The notes beneath the pieces were generated by a model. It had not been told where the DNA came from. It did no database searches and saw only the letters and a program-made list of their open reading frames with translations. DNA of 6,816 bases. It comes from JBEKYD01 sp049509915 (GTDB lineage: Bacteria > Acidobacteriota > Terriglobia > Bryobacterales > Bryobacteraceae). The translations under genes were made by a program, and so were the position numbers. Positions within the stretch are counted from its first letter, which is position 1. The number at the start of each line of letters is the position of its first letter. The stretch lies in contig JBEKZL010000449.1 in assembly GCA_049509915.1 (NCBI GenBank), positions 1 to 6,816 on the forward strand, in the 5' to 3' direction. Shown here in pieces: positions 1 through 6,311 of this stretch.

Positions 1-57
1 CGGTTGGAAGCTTCCACCGATCCCTACATTACGAAGTTCTTCAAACAACGGGAATAG
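1..57 (+). CDS. C-terminal end of a probable MlaF-like ABC transporter ATPase (partial)
   Basis: Reading from base 1 gives 18 codons and a TAG stop at 55-57, with the peptide ending DPYITKFFKQRE. The stop lies 3 bp before the ATG of the MCE-domain protein, so the two genes are surely cotranscribed. In Mla-type lipid transporters the ATPase gene (mlaF) commonly sits beside the MCE subunit, and many MlaF proteins end in a tail of the kind 'DPxVxxFlxG'; the tail here fits that pattern. No ATPase motif is inside the window, so the identity rests on the neighbour and the short tail only. An Mla-type permease subunit is the alternative, but it normally ends in a hydrophobic segment, which this is not. 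Confidence 0.6.
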   Translation, partial: RLEASTDPYITKFFKQRE

Positions 58-60
58 CCG

Positions 61-1134
61 ATGGCGGAACGTAGCAAATTACGGTGGTCCCAGTTGAAGG
101 TCGGCCTGGTGTGCCTGGCCGGGTTCTTCATCCTCTTCGTCTTTATCTTTCTGCTCACCAGCAACCAGGACTTCTTCCACCGCACCGCCCTCCTCAAAAC
201 CTACATGGACGATGCCTCGGGCCTGGTGCCCGGCACCGCCGTTCGCCTCAACGGCATCACCGTTGGCGAGGTCGGGGAAGTGCGCCTCACCAATTCCGGC
301 AACCCCAGGCGCACCATCGAATTCGATATGACGGTCCGCTCCGAATACCTGCCCCAAATCCCCGTGGATTCTGTGGTGGGCATCGCCGCCGTCAACCTGC
401 TTGGCGATAAATTTCTCGACATCACCAAAGGCAAAAGCTCCCAGACCGTGAAAGACGGCGCGGAGCTGGCCGCCGCCGCGAGTAACGACATTCCCCAGTT
501 GATGAACCAGATGGCCGTCGTCCTCAACAGCTTCACCGCCATCACCGGCCGGCTCGACAATATGCTGGCCCTCATCGAGCACGGCAAGGGCAACCTCGGT
601 ATGCTGCTCAACGACGACACGCTCATGAAAAGTCTCAACGGCATCGCCGCCGAGGGCCAGCAGTTGATGAGCGATATCCGCACCAACGATGGCACCGTAC
701 ACCGCCTGATCTACGACCCCGCCCTCTACAACGAGCTGCGCGCTCCCTTGCAGCGCATCGACGCCCTTCTGGCCGATCTGCAGGCCGGCAAAGGCACCGC
801 CGGCCTTTTACTCAAGGATCCCTCCCTGTTCGCCGAAGCCAACAAAACTCTGGCGGATATCCATCAACTCGTCAACCAGATCAACTCCGGCCAGGGAACG
901 GCCGGCAAGCTTCTGAAAGACGACCACCTCTACACTCAGCTGGATCTGCTGGTGGGAAAGTTCAACGCGACCATGGATAAGATCGACTCCGGACAAGGCA
1001 CGCTCGGCCAGTTCCTCACCAACCCGCGCCTGTACGAGTCGCTCACCGGCGCCACCCAGGAACTCCAGTCGCTGGCCAAAGATATGCGCGCCAACCCCAA
1101 GAAATTCCTCACCATCCGGCTGACACTGTTTTGA
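61..1134 (+). CDS. MlaD family MCE-domain protein, lipid transporter substrate-binding subunit
   Basis: This is a 357-residue inner-membrane-anchored periplasmic protein of the MlaD/MCE family, which binds lipid for an ABC transporter moving phospholipid or other hydrophobic substrates between the two membranes. Residues 1-12 are basic and cytoplasmic; a single hydrophobic anchor spans about 13-33. The MCE domain follows at about 41-125, with the family signatures DASGLVPGTAVRLNGITVGEV (50-70) and AAVNLLGDKFLDI (109-121). After it comes a long, probably helical tail (about 140-357) carrying five motifs at an exact 34-residue spacing (listed separately), ending in ANPKKF (344-349), a C-terminal signature I recall from other tailed MCE proteins. 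The ATG is preceded by GGGA at 50-53, 7 nt upstream. It lies 3 bp after the upstream stop, in an Mla-type operon. E. coli MlaD is about 183 residues and lacks this tail. The substrate is unknown. Confidence 0.9.
   Translation: MAERSKLRWSQLKVGLVCLAGFFILFVFIFLLTSNQDFFHRTALLKTYMDDASGLVPGTAVRLNGITVGEVGEVRLTNSGNPRRTIEFDMTVRSEYLPQIPVDSVVGIAAVNLLGDKFLDITKGKSSQTVKDGAELAAAASNDIPQLMNQMAVVLNSFTAITGRLDNMLALIEHGKGNLGMLLNDDTLMKSLNGIAAEGQQLMSDIRTNDGTVHRLIYDPALYNELRAPLQRIDALLADLQAGKGTAGLLLKDPSLFAEANKTLADIHQLVNQINSGQGTAGKLLKDDHLYTQLDLLVGKFNATMDKIDSGQGTLGQFLTNPRLYESLTGATQELQSLAKDMRANPKKFLTIRLTLF
583..1092 (+). repeat. Five 34-residue protein repeats in the MCE protein tail
   Basis: Residues 175-344 of the MCE protein form five units of exactly 34 residues (102 nt each). 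Each opens with a G-x-G-T/N-x-G-x-L/F-L-x-D/N-x-x-L-Y/F/M motif. The units begin at residues 175 (GKGNLGMLLNDDTLMKSL), 209 (NDGTVHRLIYDPALYNEL), 243 (GKGTAGLLLKDPSLFAEA), 277 (GQGTAGKLLKDDHLYTQL) and 311 (GQGTLGQFLTNPRLYESL). The second unit is the most diverged. Between motifs lie predicted amphipathic helices with hydrophobic residues every 3-4 positions. The codons differ between units, so this is an old protein-level repeat, not a recent DNA duplication. Confidence 0.85.
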
Positions 1135-1149
1135 CCGCCCCATTACACT
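1120..1149 (+). promoter_or_regulatory. Possible sigma-70-type promoter for the deacetylase gene
   Basis: CTGACA at 1120-1125 matches the -35 consensus at five of six positions, and TACACT at 1144-1149 matches the -10 consensus at four of six, with an 18-bp spacer. Transcription would begin near 1156, about 60 nt before the ydjC-family start codon. The -35 box overlaps the last codons of the MCE gene. In GC-rich DNA such matches arise by chance, and read-through from the mla operon could serve instead. Confidence 0.25.
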
Positions 1150-1157
1150 TGTGGGAC

Positions 1158-1182
1158 AGACCATCGTTTTCTGTGGTCTTTC
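1158..1182 (+). terminator. Weak hairpin between the MCE gene and the deacetylase gene
   Basis: AGACCA (1158-1163) pairs with TGGTCT (1174-1179) around a 10-nt loop that is rich in T, and TT follows directly. The stem is only 6 bp, half of it A-T pairs, and the trailing T run is short, so termination would be weak. It could be an attenuating element between the lipid-transport genes and the deacetylase, or chance. Confidence 0.2.
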
Positions 1183-1214
1183 GCTCTTCGGGCTTCCCCG
1201 TCGGAGCTTAATCC

Positions 1215-2030
1215 ATGCCGCCTACGCTCCTGATAGTCAATGCGGACGACTTCGGCTTTACCCCCGACGTCAACCAGGGCATCGTCGACGCCCACCGGGA
1301 CGGCATTCTCACCTCCACCACCCTGATGGCCAACGGCGATGCCTTCGACGACGCCATTCGCCTCGCCCGCCAGACTCCGGCCCTCGATATCGGCTGCCAC
1401 CTGGTGCTGATCGGCGGCTATTCGCTCGTCACCGGCAAAGCTTACCCGCGAACCGTGGCGCAGTTATTGATCGCCTTGGCGCGGCGCGCCCTCGACCCCT
1501 ACCAGGAATTCGCCGCCCAGGTGCGCCGCATCCGCGCCGCCGGCCTCGACCCGTCCCACCTCGATACCCACAAGCACACCCACCTGGCCCCGCCCGTCCT
1601 CGATGCCCTTGTGCGCGTCTCGGGCGAGTTCGGCATGCACTGGGTTCGCCGCCCCTTTGACGATCCCTTCAGCCGCCTCCCGGGCATCGCCCCCCCTGCC
1701 GCTGCGGCCGCCAGCCGCGTCTTCGCCCTCCTGCGCGGCCGCTTTCACCGCGTCCTCGCGCGCCACGGCTGCCGCTCCACCGACCACTTCGCCGGCTTTG
1801 CGATTACCGGCCGCTATCGAACCGCCGAGCTGGTGACGCTGCTGGAAGCGCTCCCGCAAGGCTCCACCGAGCTGATGTGCCATCCCGGCCACTGCGGCCC
1901 CGCTCTTCGTGCCGCCCCCACCCGCCTCAAGCAAAGCCGCCAGCACGAACTGGACGCCCTCGTCTCCGCCGAAGCCCGCACCGCCATCGCCCGCCTCGGT
2001 ATCCGGCTGGTCCGCTACACGGATCTCTGA
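1215..2030 (+). CDS. ChbG/HpnK (YdjC) family carbohydrate deacetylase
   Basis: This 271-residue protein has the full set of YdjC-family landmarks. NADDFG (9-14) opens the first strand and supplies the catalytic and metal-binding Asp pair. GCHLVLIGG (60-68) supplies a metal His (H62), and HLDTHKHTH (115-123) the second His-rich loop. ELMCHPGHC (219-227) matches the late conserved CHPG motif, and the C-terminus LGIRLVRYTDL fits the usual family ending. The family removes acetyl groups from N-acetylated sugars; ChbG acts on chitobiose, and HpnK is tied to hopanoid clusters. Length is normal for the family. No signal peptide is seen, so it is probably cytoplasmic. The ATG is preceded by GGAG at 1203-1206, 8 nt upstream. 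It follows the MCE gene by 80 bp, so cotranscription is possible but not certain. The substrate cannot be told from sequence. Confidence 0.9.
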   Translation: MPPTLLIVNADDFGFTPDVNQGIVDAHRDGILTSTTLMANGDAFDDAIRLARQTPALDIGCHLVLIGGYSLVTGKAYPRTVAQLLIALARRALDPYQEFAAQVRRIRAAGLDPSHLDTHKHTHLAPPVLDALVRVSGEFGMHWVRRPFDDPFSRLPGIAPPAAAAASRVFALLRGRFHRVLARHGCRSTDHFAGFAITGRYRTAELVTLLEALPQGSTELMCHPGHCGPALRAAPTRLKQSRQHELDALVSAEARTAIARLGIRLVRYTDL

Positions 2031-2054
2031 CGTAGGACGGCCCTCCCACGGGTC

Positions 2055-2492
2055 TCAGCGCATCGCAGCGTTCGGAGTCACCGAGCGGACTTCGATTTCC
2101 CGCTCGTCTTCACCCACGGTGCGCAGGTGGATTTCGGTGCGCCGGGGCGGGAGCAGGTGGGGGAATCTCTCGCCCCATTCGATTAGGACGACGGCGTCGT
2201 GGTCGAAGATTTCTTCCAGGCCCAGCGTGGCCAGCTCGCGCTCTTCTTCCAGGCGATACAGGTCGACATGGTAGACCAGGCCGTTGCCGTATTCGTGGAT
2301 CAGGGTGAAGGTGGGGCTGGTGACTTCCTCCGGCGCGGCCGCGCCCAAACCGCTGGCGATACCTTTGGCGAGGGTGGTTTTGCCGGCGCCCAGGTTGCCG
2401 ATCAGCAGCACCACGCCGCGCGGCAGATCGGGCGCCAGGCGGGCGCCCAGGGCGATGGTTTCGGCGTCAGAGGCCGTGCGGTAGACCGGCAC
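2055..2492 (-). CDS. tsaE: tRNA threonylcarbamoyladenosine biosynthesis ATPase TsaE
   Basis: TsaE (YjeE) is the cytoplasmic P-loop ATPase that works with TsaB and TsaD to make the t6A modification at position 37 of ANN-decoding tRNAs. The 145-residue protein shows the family order: Walker A GNLGAGKTT (32-40), the switch-like TSPTFTLIHEY (58-68), HVDLYRL (75-81) and LIEWGERFP (103-111). Length is typical of the family. The start is GTG at 2490-2492, with GGGAG at 2497-2501 only 4 nt upstream. No in-frame ATG is available: the nearby CAT/ATG at 2501-2503 is out of frame. The gene overlaps the end of nnr by 26 bp, so its translation is probably coupled to that gene. nnr and tsaE are adjacent, or even fused, in many bacteria, which supports both calls. 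Confidence 0.95.
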   Translation of the reverse strand: MPVYRTASDAETIALGARLAPDLPRGVVLLIGNLGAGKTTLAKGIASGLGAAAPEEVTSPTFTLIHEYGNGLVYHVDLYRLEEERELATLGLEEIFDHDAVVLIEWGERFPHLLPPRRTEIHLRTVGEDEREIEVRSVTPNAAMR

Positions 2493-3083
2493 ACTTCTCC
2501 CATGCGGCGGGCAGATAACCCACCAGATCGCGCGCGATGAGTCCCTTTTCGCCGAGCTCGCCGGCGGCCAGTTCGCCGGCCAGTCCGTGAAGGTACACGG
2601 CCGCGGCCACGGCCTGATCGGGATCGTCGGGAAACTGCGCCAATAACCCGGCGATGAGGCCGGTGAGAACGTCGCCGGAGCCGCCTTTGCCCATGGCCGG
2701 TGTGCCGGTGGGATTGATCCAGACCCGGCCGTCGGCGAAGGCGATCAGGGTTCGCTGGCCCTTCAGCACCAGCGTGACCAGGTTCTCGCAAGCGAAAGAC
2801 CGGGCGGAATCCACCCGGCTGGATTGAATCTCGGCGGTCGATTTCCCCGTCAGGCGTGCCATTTCCCCAGGGTGGGGCGTGAGCACACGCACGCGCGCCG
2901 AATCGCCGCGAATCCCCGGCGCCAGTGCGTCGGCATCGAGCACCACTGGCTGCTCGCAATCGGCTAGCACGGTGGCGACCAAGGCTTTAGTTTCCTCCGA
3001 ATGGCCCAAGCCGGGGCCCATCGCAATTACGGTCTTGCCGCGAGCCAACGCCGGGAAAGTTTGGTTGCTGAGCTGCTCAGTCA

Positions 3084-3941
3084 TCAGCTCCGGCACTTCG
3101 GCGGCGAATCCCGGCGCGGCGTGAGATGCCACCGTAACCAGACCGGCGCCCACCCGCAGCGCGGCCAGCCCGCACAGCACCGCGGCGCCGCTCTTGCCCG
3201 GGCGTGGCCGAAGGTGCCTTTGTGTCCCGAGCGCGGCCGCGGCTCCAGCACCTTCGCAAACATCGCCGGCGTGAGCAGCTCCAGCTTGGACTCTTCGAGC
3301 AGATCGGGAGCGCTGCCGATGGGCGCGACGACCAGCTCTCCCACGCGGTCGCAATTGGGCGCCAGCGCGTGGGCCACTTTGGGCGCGGTGAAGGTGACGG
3401 TGGCATCGGCGCGCGCGCACTCGCCCGCCGGCTCGCCGGTATCGCTCGGCATTCCGGATGGAATATCCACGGCCACAACTTTGGCCAGCGGAAATCCGGA
3501 ATTGATTTCGCGAATGCCATCGAGCACCGCTCCGCGAGCCGGCCCGTTCGTCCCCGTGCCCAGAATCGCATCGACGACAAGCGTGGCAAAGCGCGCTGCG
3601 GACGGAATAGCACGCTCCACCGAGCCACCGGCGGCCAGCAGCATGCGGTAGTTGGCAGCAGCCTCGCCGGCCAACTCCGAAGCGTCCGCCAGCAACACCA
3701 CCCATAGGTCCGGGGGCTGAAAGCGAACGTGCAACTGGCGCGCGATGGCCAGCCCGTCGCCGCCATTATTTCCCTTGCCGCAAATCACCAGAATGCGCTG
3801 GGCGGCGAGCGGGGCGTAACGCTCCCCCAGAAACTCCACCACCCGGTGGGCGGCGTTCTCCATCAGCACCAGGCCGGGAATGCCGCGCTCGCTGGTGCGG
3901 CGATCCACCTCGCGCATTTCCGCCGCCGTGAGAACCTTCAT
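3084..3941 (-). CDS. NnrE half of nnr as actually readable: NAD(P)HX epimerase plus out-of-frame tail
   Basis: If the sequence is taken at face value, translation from ATG 3939-3941 yields 285 residues and stops at 3084-3086. Residues 1 to about 225 form a whole YjeF-N (NnrE) epimerase with its glycine-rich GKGNNGGDG loop. Residues about 225-246 are the opening of the NnrD domain. The last 39 residues (from 247, ARARAAPRCC onward) are frameshifted and resemble nothing in the family. Stand-alone NnrE proteins exist, so this product could still be active as an epimerase. The out-of-frame tail is rich in Arg, Pro and Cys and could destabilise it. Confidence 0.55.
   Translation of the reverse strand: MKVLTAAEMREVDRRTSERGIPGLVLMENAAHRVVEFLGERYAPLAAQRILVICGKGNNGGDGLAIARQLHVRFQPPDLWVVLLADASELAGEAAANYRMLLAAGGSVERAIPSAARFATLVVDAILGTGTNGPARGAVLDGIREINSGFPLAKVVAVDIPSGMPSDTGEPAGECARADATVTFTAPKVAHALAPNCDRVGELVVAPIGSAPDLLEESKLELLTPAMFAKVLEPRPRSGHKGTFGHARARAAPRCCAGWPRCGWAPVWLRWHLTPRRDSPPKCRS
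3196..3206 (-). other. Frameshift/deletion junction inside nnr, with an 8-bp palindrome
   Basis: On the minus strand the epimerase frame is good through the His codon CAC at 3204-3206, and the dehydratase frame is good from the Gly codon GGC at 3196-3198. Only five bases (GCCCG, 3203-3199) lie between them. The family motif calls for about eight codons (24 nt) there, so about 19 nt appear to be missing, one more than a multiple of three. Bases 3196-3203 form the perfect palindrome GCCCGGGC. A single-base sequencing error would not explain the missing motif residues. Confidence 0.8.
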
Positions 3942-5818
3942 AAACGCCGGGCAACCACCATGGTCATATCGTCCTGCAATTCGGAGGAGCCTGTCCACTG
4001 GTTTACGGCCTCCATGGTGCGCGCGATCAGTTCGGAGGAATCCGCCGCCGAATACTTCACCATCAGCTCCTTCAGGCGATCGTCGCCGAACATTTCGCCG
4101 TAGGCGTTTTCCGGCTCCACAATGCCGTCGGTATAGGCCACCAGCAGGTCTCCCGGGTCGAGCGTCACGCTGCGCTCCTGGTAGCGCGCGGAAGGGAACG
4201 CGCCCACCACGGTTCCAGTGGGCTCGAGCGAGGAAAACTCGCCGCCATGCAGCAGCAGCGGCGAGAGATGGCCGGCATTGGTATAGGTCAACGCGTGCGA
4301 AGTCTCGTCGTACAGCGTAAAAAAGAAAGTAGCGTATTTCTCGGGCGCCGTATTGGCGTAGAGCTGGCGGTTGAGGCGGCTCACCAGCGAGGCGGCGGAA
4401 AACGGGCCTCCGGCGCTCGTGCTCAACTGGGTGCGCATGATGGATTGGATCGCCGCCATCAGCAGCGCGGCGGAAATGCCTTTGCCGGCGACGTCGCCGA
4501 TAGCGAAGGCCAGGGCGTTTTCCGACAGCGGCATGAAATCGTAGTAATCGCCGGAGACCATGCGCGCCGGATTGCACAGGCCCTTCAGCTCCAGCGTGCG
4601 GCTGGCGGGAACGTCCCTGGGGAAGAGCTGGTCCTGCACTTCGCGGGCGATGGTCAGCTCCGATTCCAGGCGTTCCTTCTCCTTGGCCACCAGAATCAGC
4701 CGGCCCAGGTTGGCGGTCATGGAGTTGAACGAGGACGCCAGTTCGGCAAGCTGGTCGCGGCCCTTCACCTTGATCCGGTGGGAAAAATCGCCCTGTTTGA
4801 CGCGCTCGGTGCCGAGGTACAGCTCGTGCACCGCGCCGGTAATGCTGCGGCTGAGCTGCACTCCGGCCACCAGCGACGCCAGTTCCACCAGCAGGTACAG
4901 CACCGTGACCACGGCGAACGCCACCAGCCAGCCTTCCGCCCAATCGGGCTGTTGAAAGACTTTGGCCAGAACGGCCGAGGCGCGCGTGGCCACGGCCAGG
5001 ATGAGCGGGAATTCGGCCCGCTTGTGAGGCGCCTCCCAGCGGAGCACCTCGGGTTGAAAGAAGCCGGTGAGGGAGAAATCGAACAGGCTGCGCGGATCCG
5101 GTACGCGGGTGCTGTGGTGGATGAGCGGCAGCAGTGCCACATCACCCAGACCGGGCACCAGTTGGGAAAGAACCTCGTGCGTGACCGGCGCCAGGACGGT
5201 GATCTCCGATTTGCCGTCCACCAGGTGCGCCCAGGCGTAGAGGCGGTCCTGGCCGCCTTCCCGTTTCACCACGAGGCCGGACGCGCGGCCCCATCCCGAA
5301 GGAGGGTGAGCGACCTTGGAGCCGGCGGGATAGCGAATCTCGCGTTCGCCGGTGATCAGCAGCTCGGCATTGGGAAACGCTTCGCGGCTCATCATGCCGA
5401 AGCGCATCAGGGCAGGGCCGGTATCCTGAATGGGCACGCGGAGCAGCGCTTCGGCCGGCCGCATCAGGCTCATCTCCCGGTGGCGCAACTCGGTATTCAC
5501 CAGGTAGGCTGCCATCTGGCCGATCACCATCCAGCCGGCGATGCCGGCCAGCGACGCCACCAGCACGATGGGTACCACCGCGATGAACAGGTAGGCCGCG
5601 ATCAGCCGGTTGCGCAGCCGCCAGATCGCCCGGCGCATCAGACGGCGGGCCAGTTGAAACGCCGCCGTAACGCCCGCCAGGAACGTCACGATTCCTGCCG
5701 GCCAGGCGAGGGTCGGCAAACCGATCAGGTAAAGCGCCAGGAAAAGCGCCAGCAAAACCAGAAAGGTGCGCTCGACGCGGCCACGCCGCCGCCACCACTT
5801 CGCGACACCTTTAGGCAT
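3938..5818 (-). CDS. Membrane-bound HAMP and PP2C/SpoIIE-type serine/threonine phosphatase (RsbU-like)
   Basis: This 626-residue sensor phosphatase probably dephosphorylates a STAS-domain anti-anti-sigma factor in a partner-switching pathway. Its layout is a basic N-terminus (WWRRRGR), membrane helices at about 18-35, 39-56 and 73-96, an outer region of about 190 residues (100-295) with no domain I recognise, and a fourth helix at about 296-320. A HAMP domain (about 318-370) and a coiled linker (371-395) follow, then the catalytic domain (396-626). Metal-binding acidic motifs are present: SGDYYDF (422-428), GDVAGKG (441-447), YTDGIVE (562-568) and DDMTM (616-620), so it should be active. I prefer ATG 5818, with GGA 7 nt upstream and 10 bp after the preceding stop. 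A TTG at 5851 would add 11 residues but overlaps the upstream gene. The stop overlaps the nnr ATG as ATGA. No STAS, anti-sigma kinase or sigma gene is in view. Confidence 0.93.
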   Translation of the reverse strand: MPKGVAKWWRRRGRVERTFLVLLALFLALYLIGLPTLAWPAGIVTFLAGVTAAFQLARRLMRRAIWRLRNRLIAAYLFIAVVPIVLVASLAGIAGWMVIGQMAAYLVNTELRHREMSLMRPAEALLRVPIQDTGPALMRFGMMSREAFPNAELLITGEREIRYPAGSKVAHPPSGWGRASGLVVKREGGQDRLYAWAHLVDGKSEITVLAPVTHEVLSQLVPGLGDVALLPLIHHSTRVPDPRSLFDFSLTGFFQPEVLRWEAPHKRAEFPLILAVATRASAVLAKVFQQPDWAEGWLVAFAVVTVLYLLVELASLVAGVQLSRSITGAVHELYLGTERVKQGDFSHRIKVKGRDQLAELASSFNSMTANLGRLILVAKEKERLESELTIAREVQDQLFPRDVPASRTLELKGLCNPARMVSGDYYDFMPLSENALAFAIGDVAGKGISAALLMAAIQSIMRTQLSTSAGGPFSAASLVSRLNRQLYANTAPEKYATFFFTLYDETSHALTYTNAGHLSPLLLHGGEFSSLEPTGTVVGAFPSARYQERSVTLDPGDLLVAYTDGIVEPENAYGEMFGDDRLKELMVKYSAADSSELIARTMEAVNQWTGSSELQDDMTMVVARRL

Positions 5819-5828
5819 AATTGTTCCG

Positions 5829-6311
5829 CTACGAAAAATCGATGGCCGCAATCACTATCTGCGGCAGGGTCTGGTCCCAGCTTTCCGGCACGTTGTCGAA
5901 AGCCAGGCGGAAAGGTTTGGTTTCACCGGGCGCCAGGCGGCCCTTTACGATGGCCACCCGCTCGCGCAGCACCACCTGCTGGTACGCATCGTAAAAGACA
6001 CAATAGATGACGGCGGAGGCAATCACCCGATTGCCGGTGTTGCCCACATTGCCGGTGATCTCCACGATGGATTGCTTCAGGTAGCTCTCATGAGCCTGCA
6101 TCTCGACGTGGGAAATGGGCAGAAAGCCGTTTCTCACGTAGGTGCGGGCGTCTCCGGTAAGCGGCGGAGGAGGAGCGGCAGGCTGGTTGGCGGCGCGATT
6201 CAAATAATAGAAACCGCCAAGCCCCAGCGCCAGCGCGAGCACGATGACGATGGCGGCCGGAGGGATGGCGAGCTTTTGCCTTTCCTTGGTTTGGGATTTA
6301 TTTTCCACCAA
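5829..6311 (-). CDS. Single-pass membrane protein with DUF2393-like outer domain
   Basis: The 160-residue protein has a charged cytoplasmic start (residues 1-15), one membrane helix at about 17-37, a proline-rich linker (PAAPPPPL, 44-51) and a compact outer domain (about 58-158). Likely beta strands and the pattern EITGNVGNTGNRVIASAVIY, a following FYD motif, LAPGE (126-130) and VPESWDQTLPQIVI (141-154) suggest an Ig-like fold of the DUF2393/FxLYD type. That assignment is from memory of the pattern. Function is unknown. There is no ATG in frame. TTG at 6309-6311 sits 9 nt after GGAG (6321-6324), while GTG at 6306-6308 sits 12 nt after it, so I take TTG, giving a 14-bp overlap with the end of the pmbA-like gene. 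It is followed 10 bp later by the phosphatase, so it could be an accessory to that sensor, but this is inference from position. Confidence 0.7.
   Translation of the reverse strand: MVENKSQTKERQKLAIPPAAIVIVLALALGLGGFYYLNRAANQPAAPPPPLTGDARTYVRNGFLPISHVEMQAHESYLKQSIVEITGNVGNTGNRVIASAVIYCVFYDAYQQVVLRERVAIVKGRLAPGETKPFRLAFDNVPESWDQTLPQIVIAAIDFS

Larger units (their letters stand above)
2467..3941 (-). pseudogene. nnr: Bifunctional NAD(P)HX epimerase/dehydratase with an internal frameshift
   Basis: Nnr repairs NAD(P)HX, the hydrated and inactive form of NAD(P)H. The N-terminal NnrE domain epimerises R and S forms, and the C-terminal NnrD domain dehydrates the S form using ADP. NnrE is complete in the frame starting at ATG 3941: LMENAA (26-31), ICGKGNNGGDGLAIARQL (53-70), VDAILGTGTNG (123-133), VAVDIPSG (156-163) and ADATVTFTAPK (178-188). 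NnrD begins as GHKGTFGH (239-246), then resumes one frame over from 3198 as GKSGAAVLCGLAALRVGAGL. It continues with MGPGLG, VVLDADAL, LTPHPGEMARLTG and the catalytic-region motif MGKGGSGDVLTG, ending at TGA 2467-2469. About 497 residues would be restored, normal for the family. The family motif between the two parts (form VLVVAGSR) is missing. The ATG overlaps the phosphatase stop as ATGA. It could be a real mutation or an assembly error. Confidence 0.88.

Noticed and set aside
79..702. Long antisense frames opposite the MCE gene.
   Set aside because: The sense strand encodes a clear MCE domain and membrane anchor. The antisense products lack any domain.
3190..3210. Programmed ribosomal frameshift in nnr.
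   Set aside because: There is no slippery heptamer or homopolymer at the junction, and motif residues are missing rather than merely out of frame. A deletion or assembly fault fits better.
3199..3705. Upstream part of the open frame that carries the dehydratase half, read as one 412-residue protein.
   Set aside because: Before 3198 this frame overlaps the intact epimerase coding region and shows no family similarity. Family motifs begin only after the junction.
3942..4943. Upstream extension of the nnr epimerase frame by about 330 codons into the phosphatase gene.
   Set aside because: The extension overlaps conserved phosphatase coding sequence in another frame and is low-complexity Arg/Gly/Ala-rich. 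The real start is the ATG at 3941, which forms an ATGA junction and begins the family-typical MKVLTAAEMREVD.
5819..5851. TTG start that would lengthen the phosphatase by 11 residues.
   Set aside because: It would overlap the upstream gene, while ATG 5818 has a well-spaced GGA and begins a typical basic N-terminus before the first membrane helix.
4247..6010. Very long open frame on the plus strand (587 codons) opposite the phosphatase gene.
   Set aside because: It lies antisense to a gene with clear HAMP and SpoIIE domains. Its translation is rich in Arg, Gln, His and Gly with no recognisable domain, typical of a GC-rich shadow frame.
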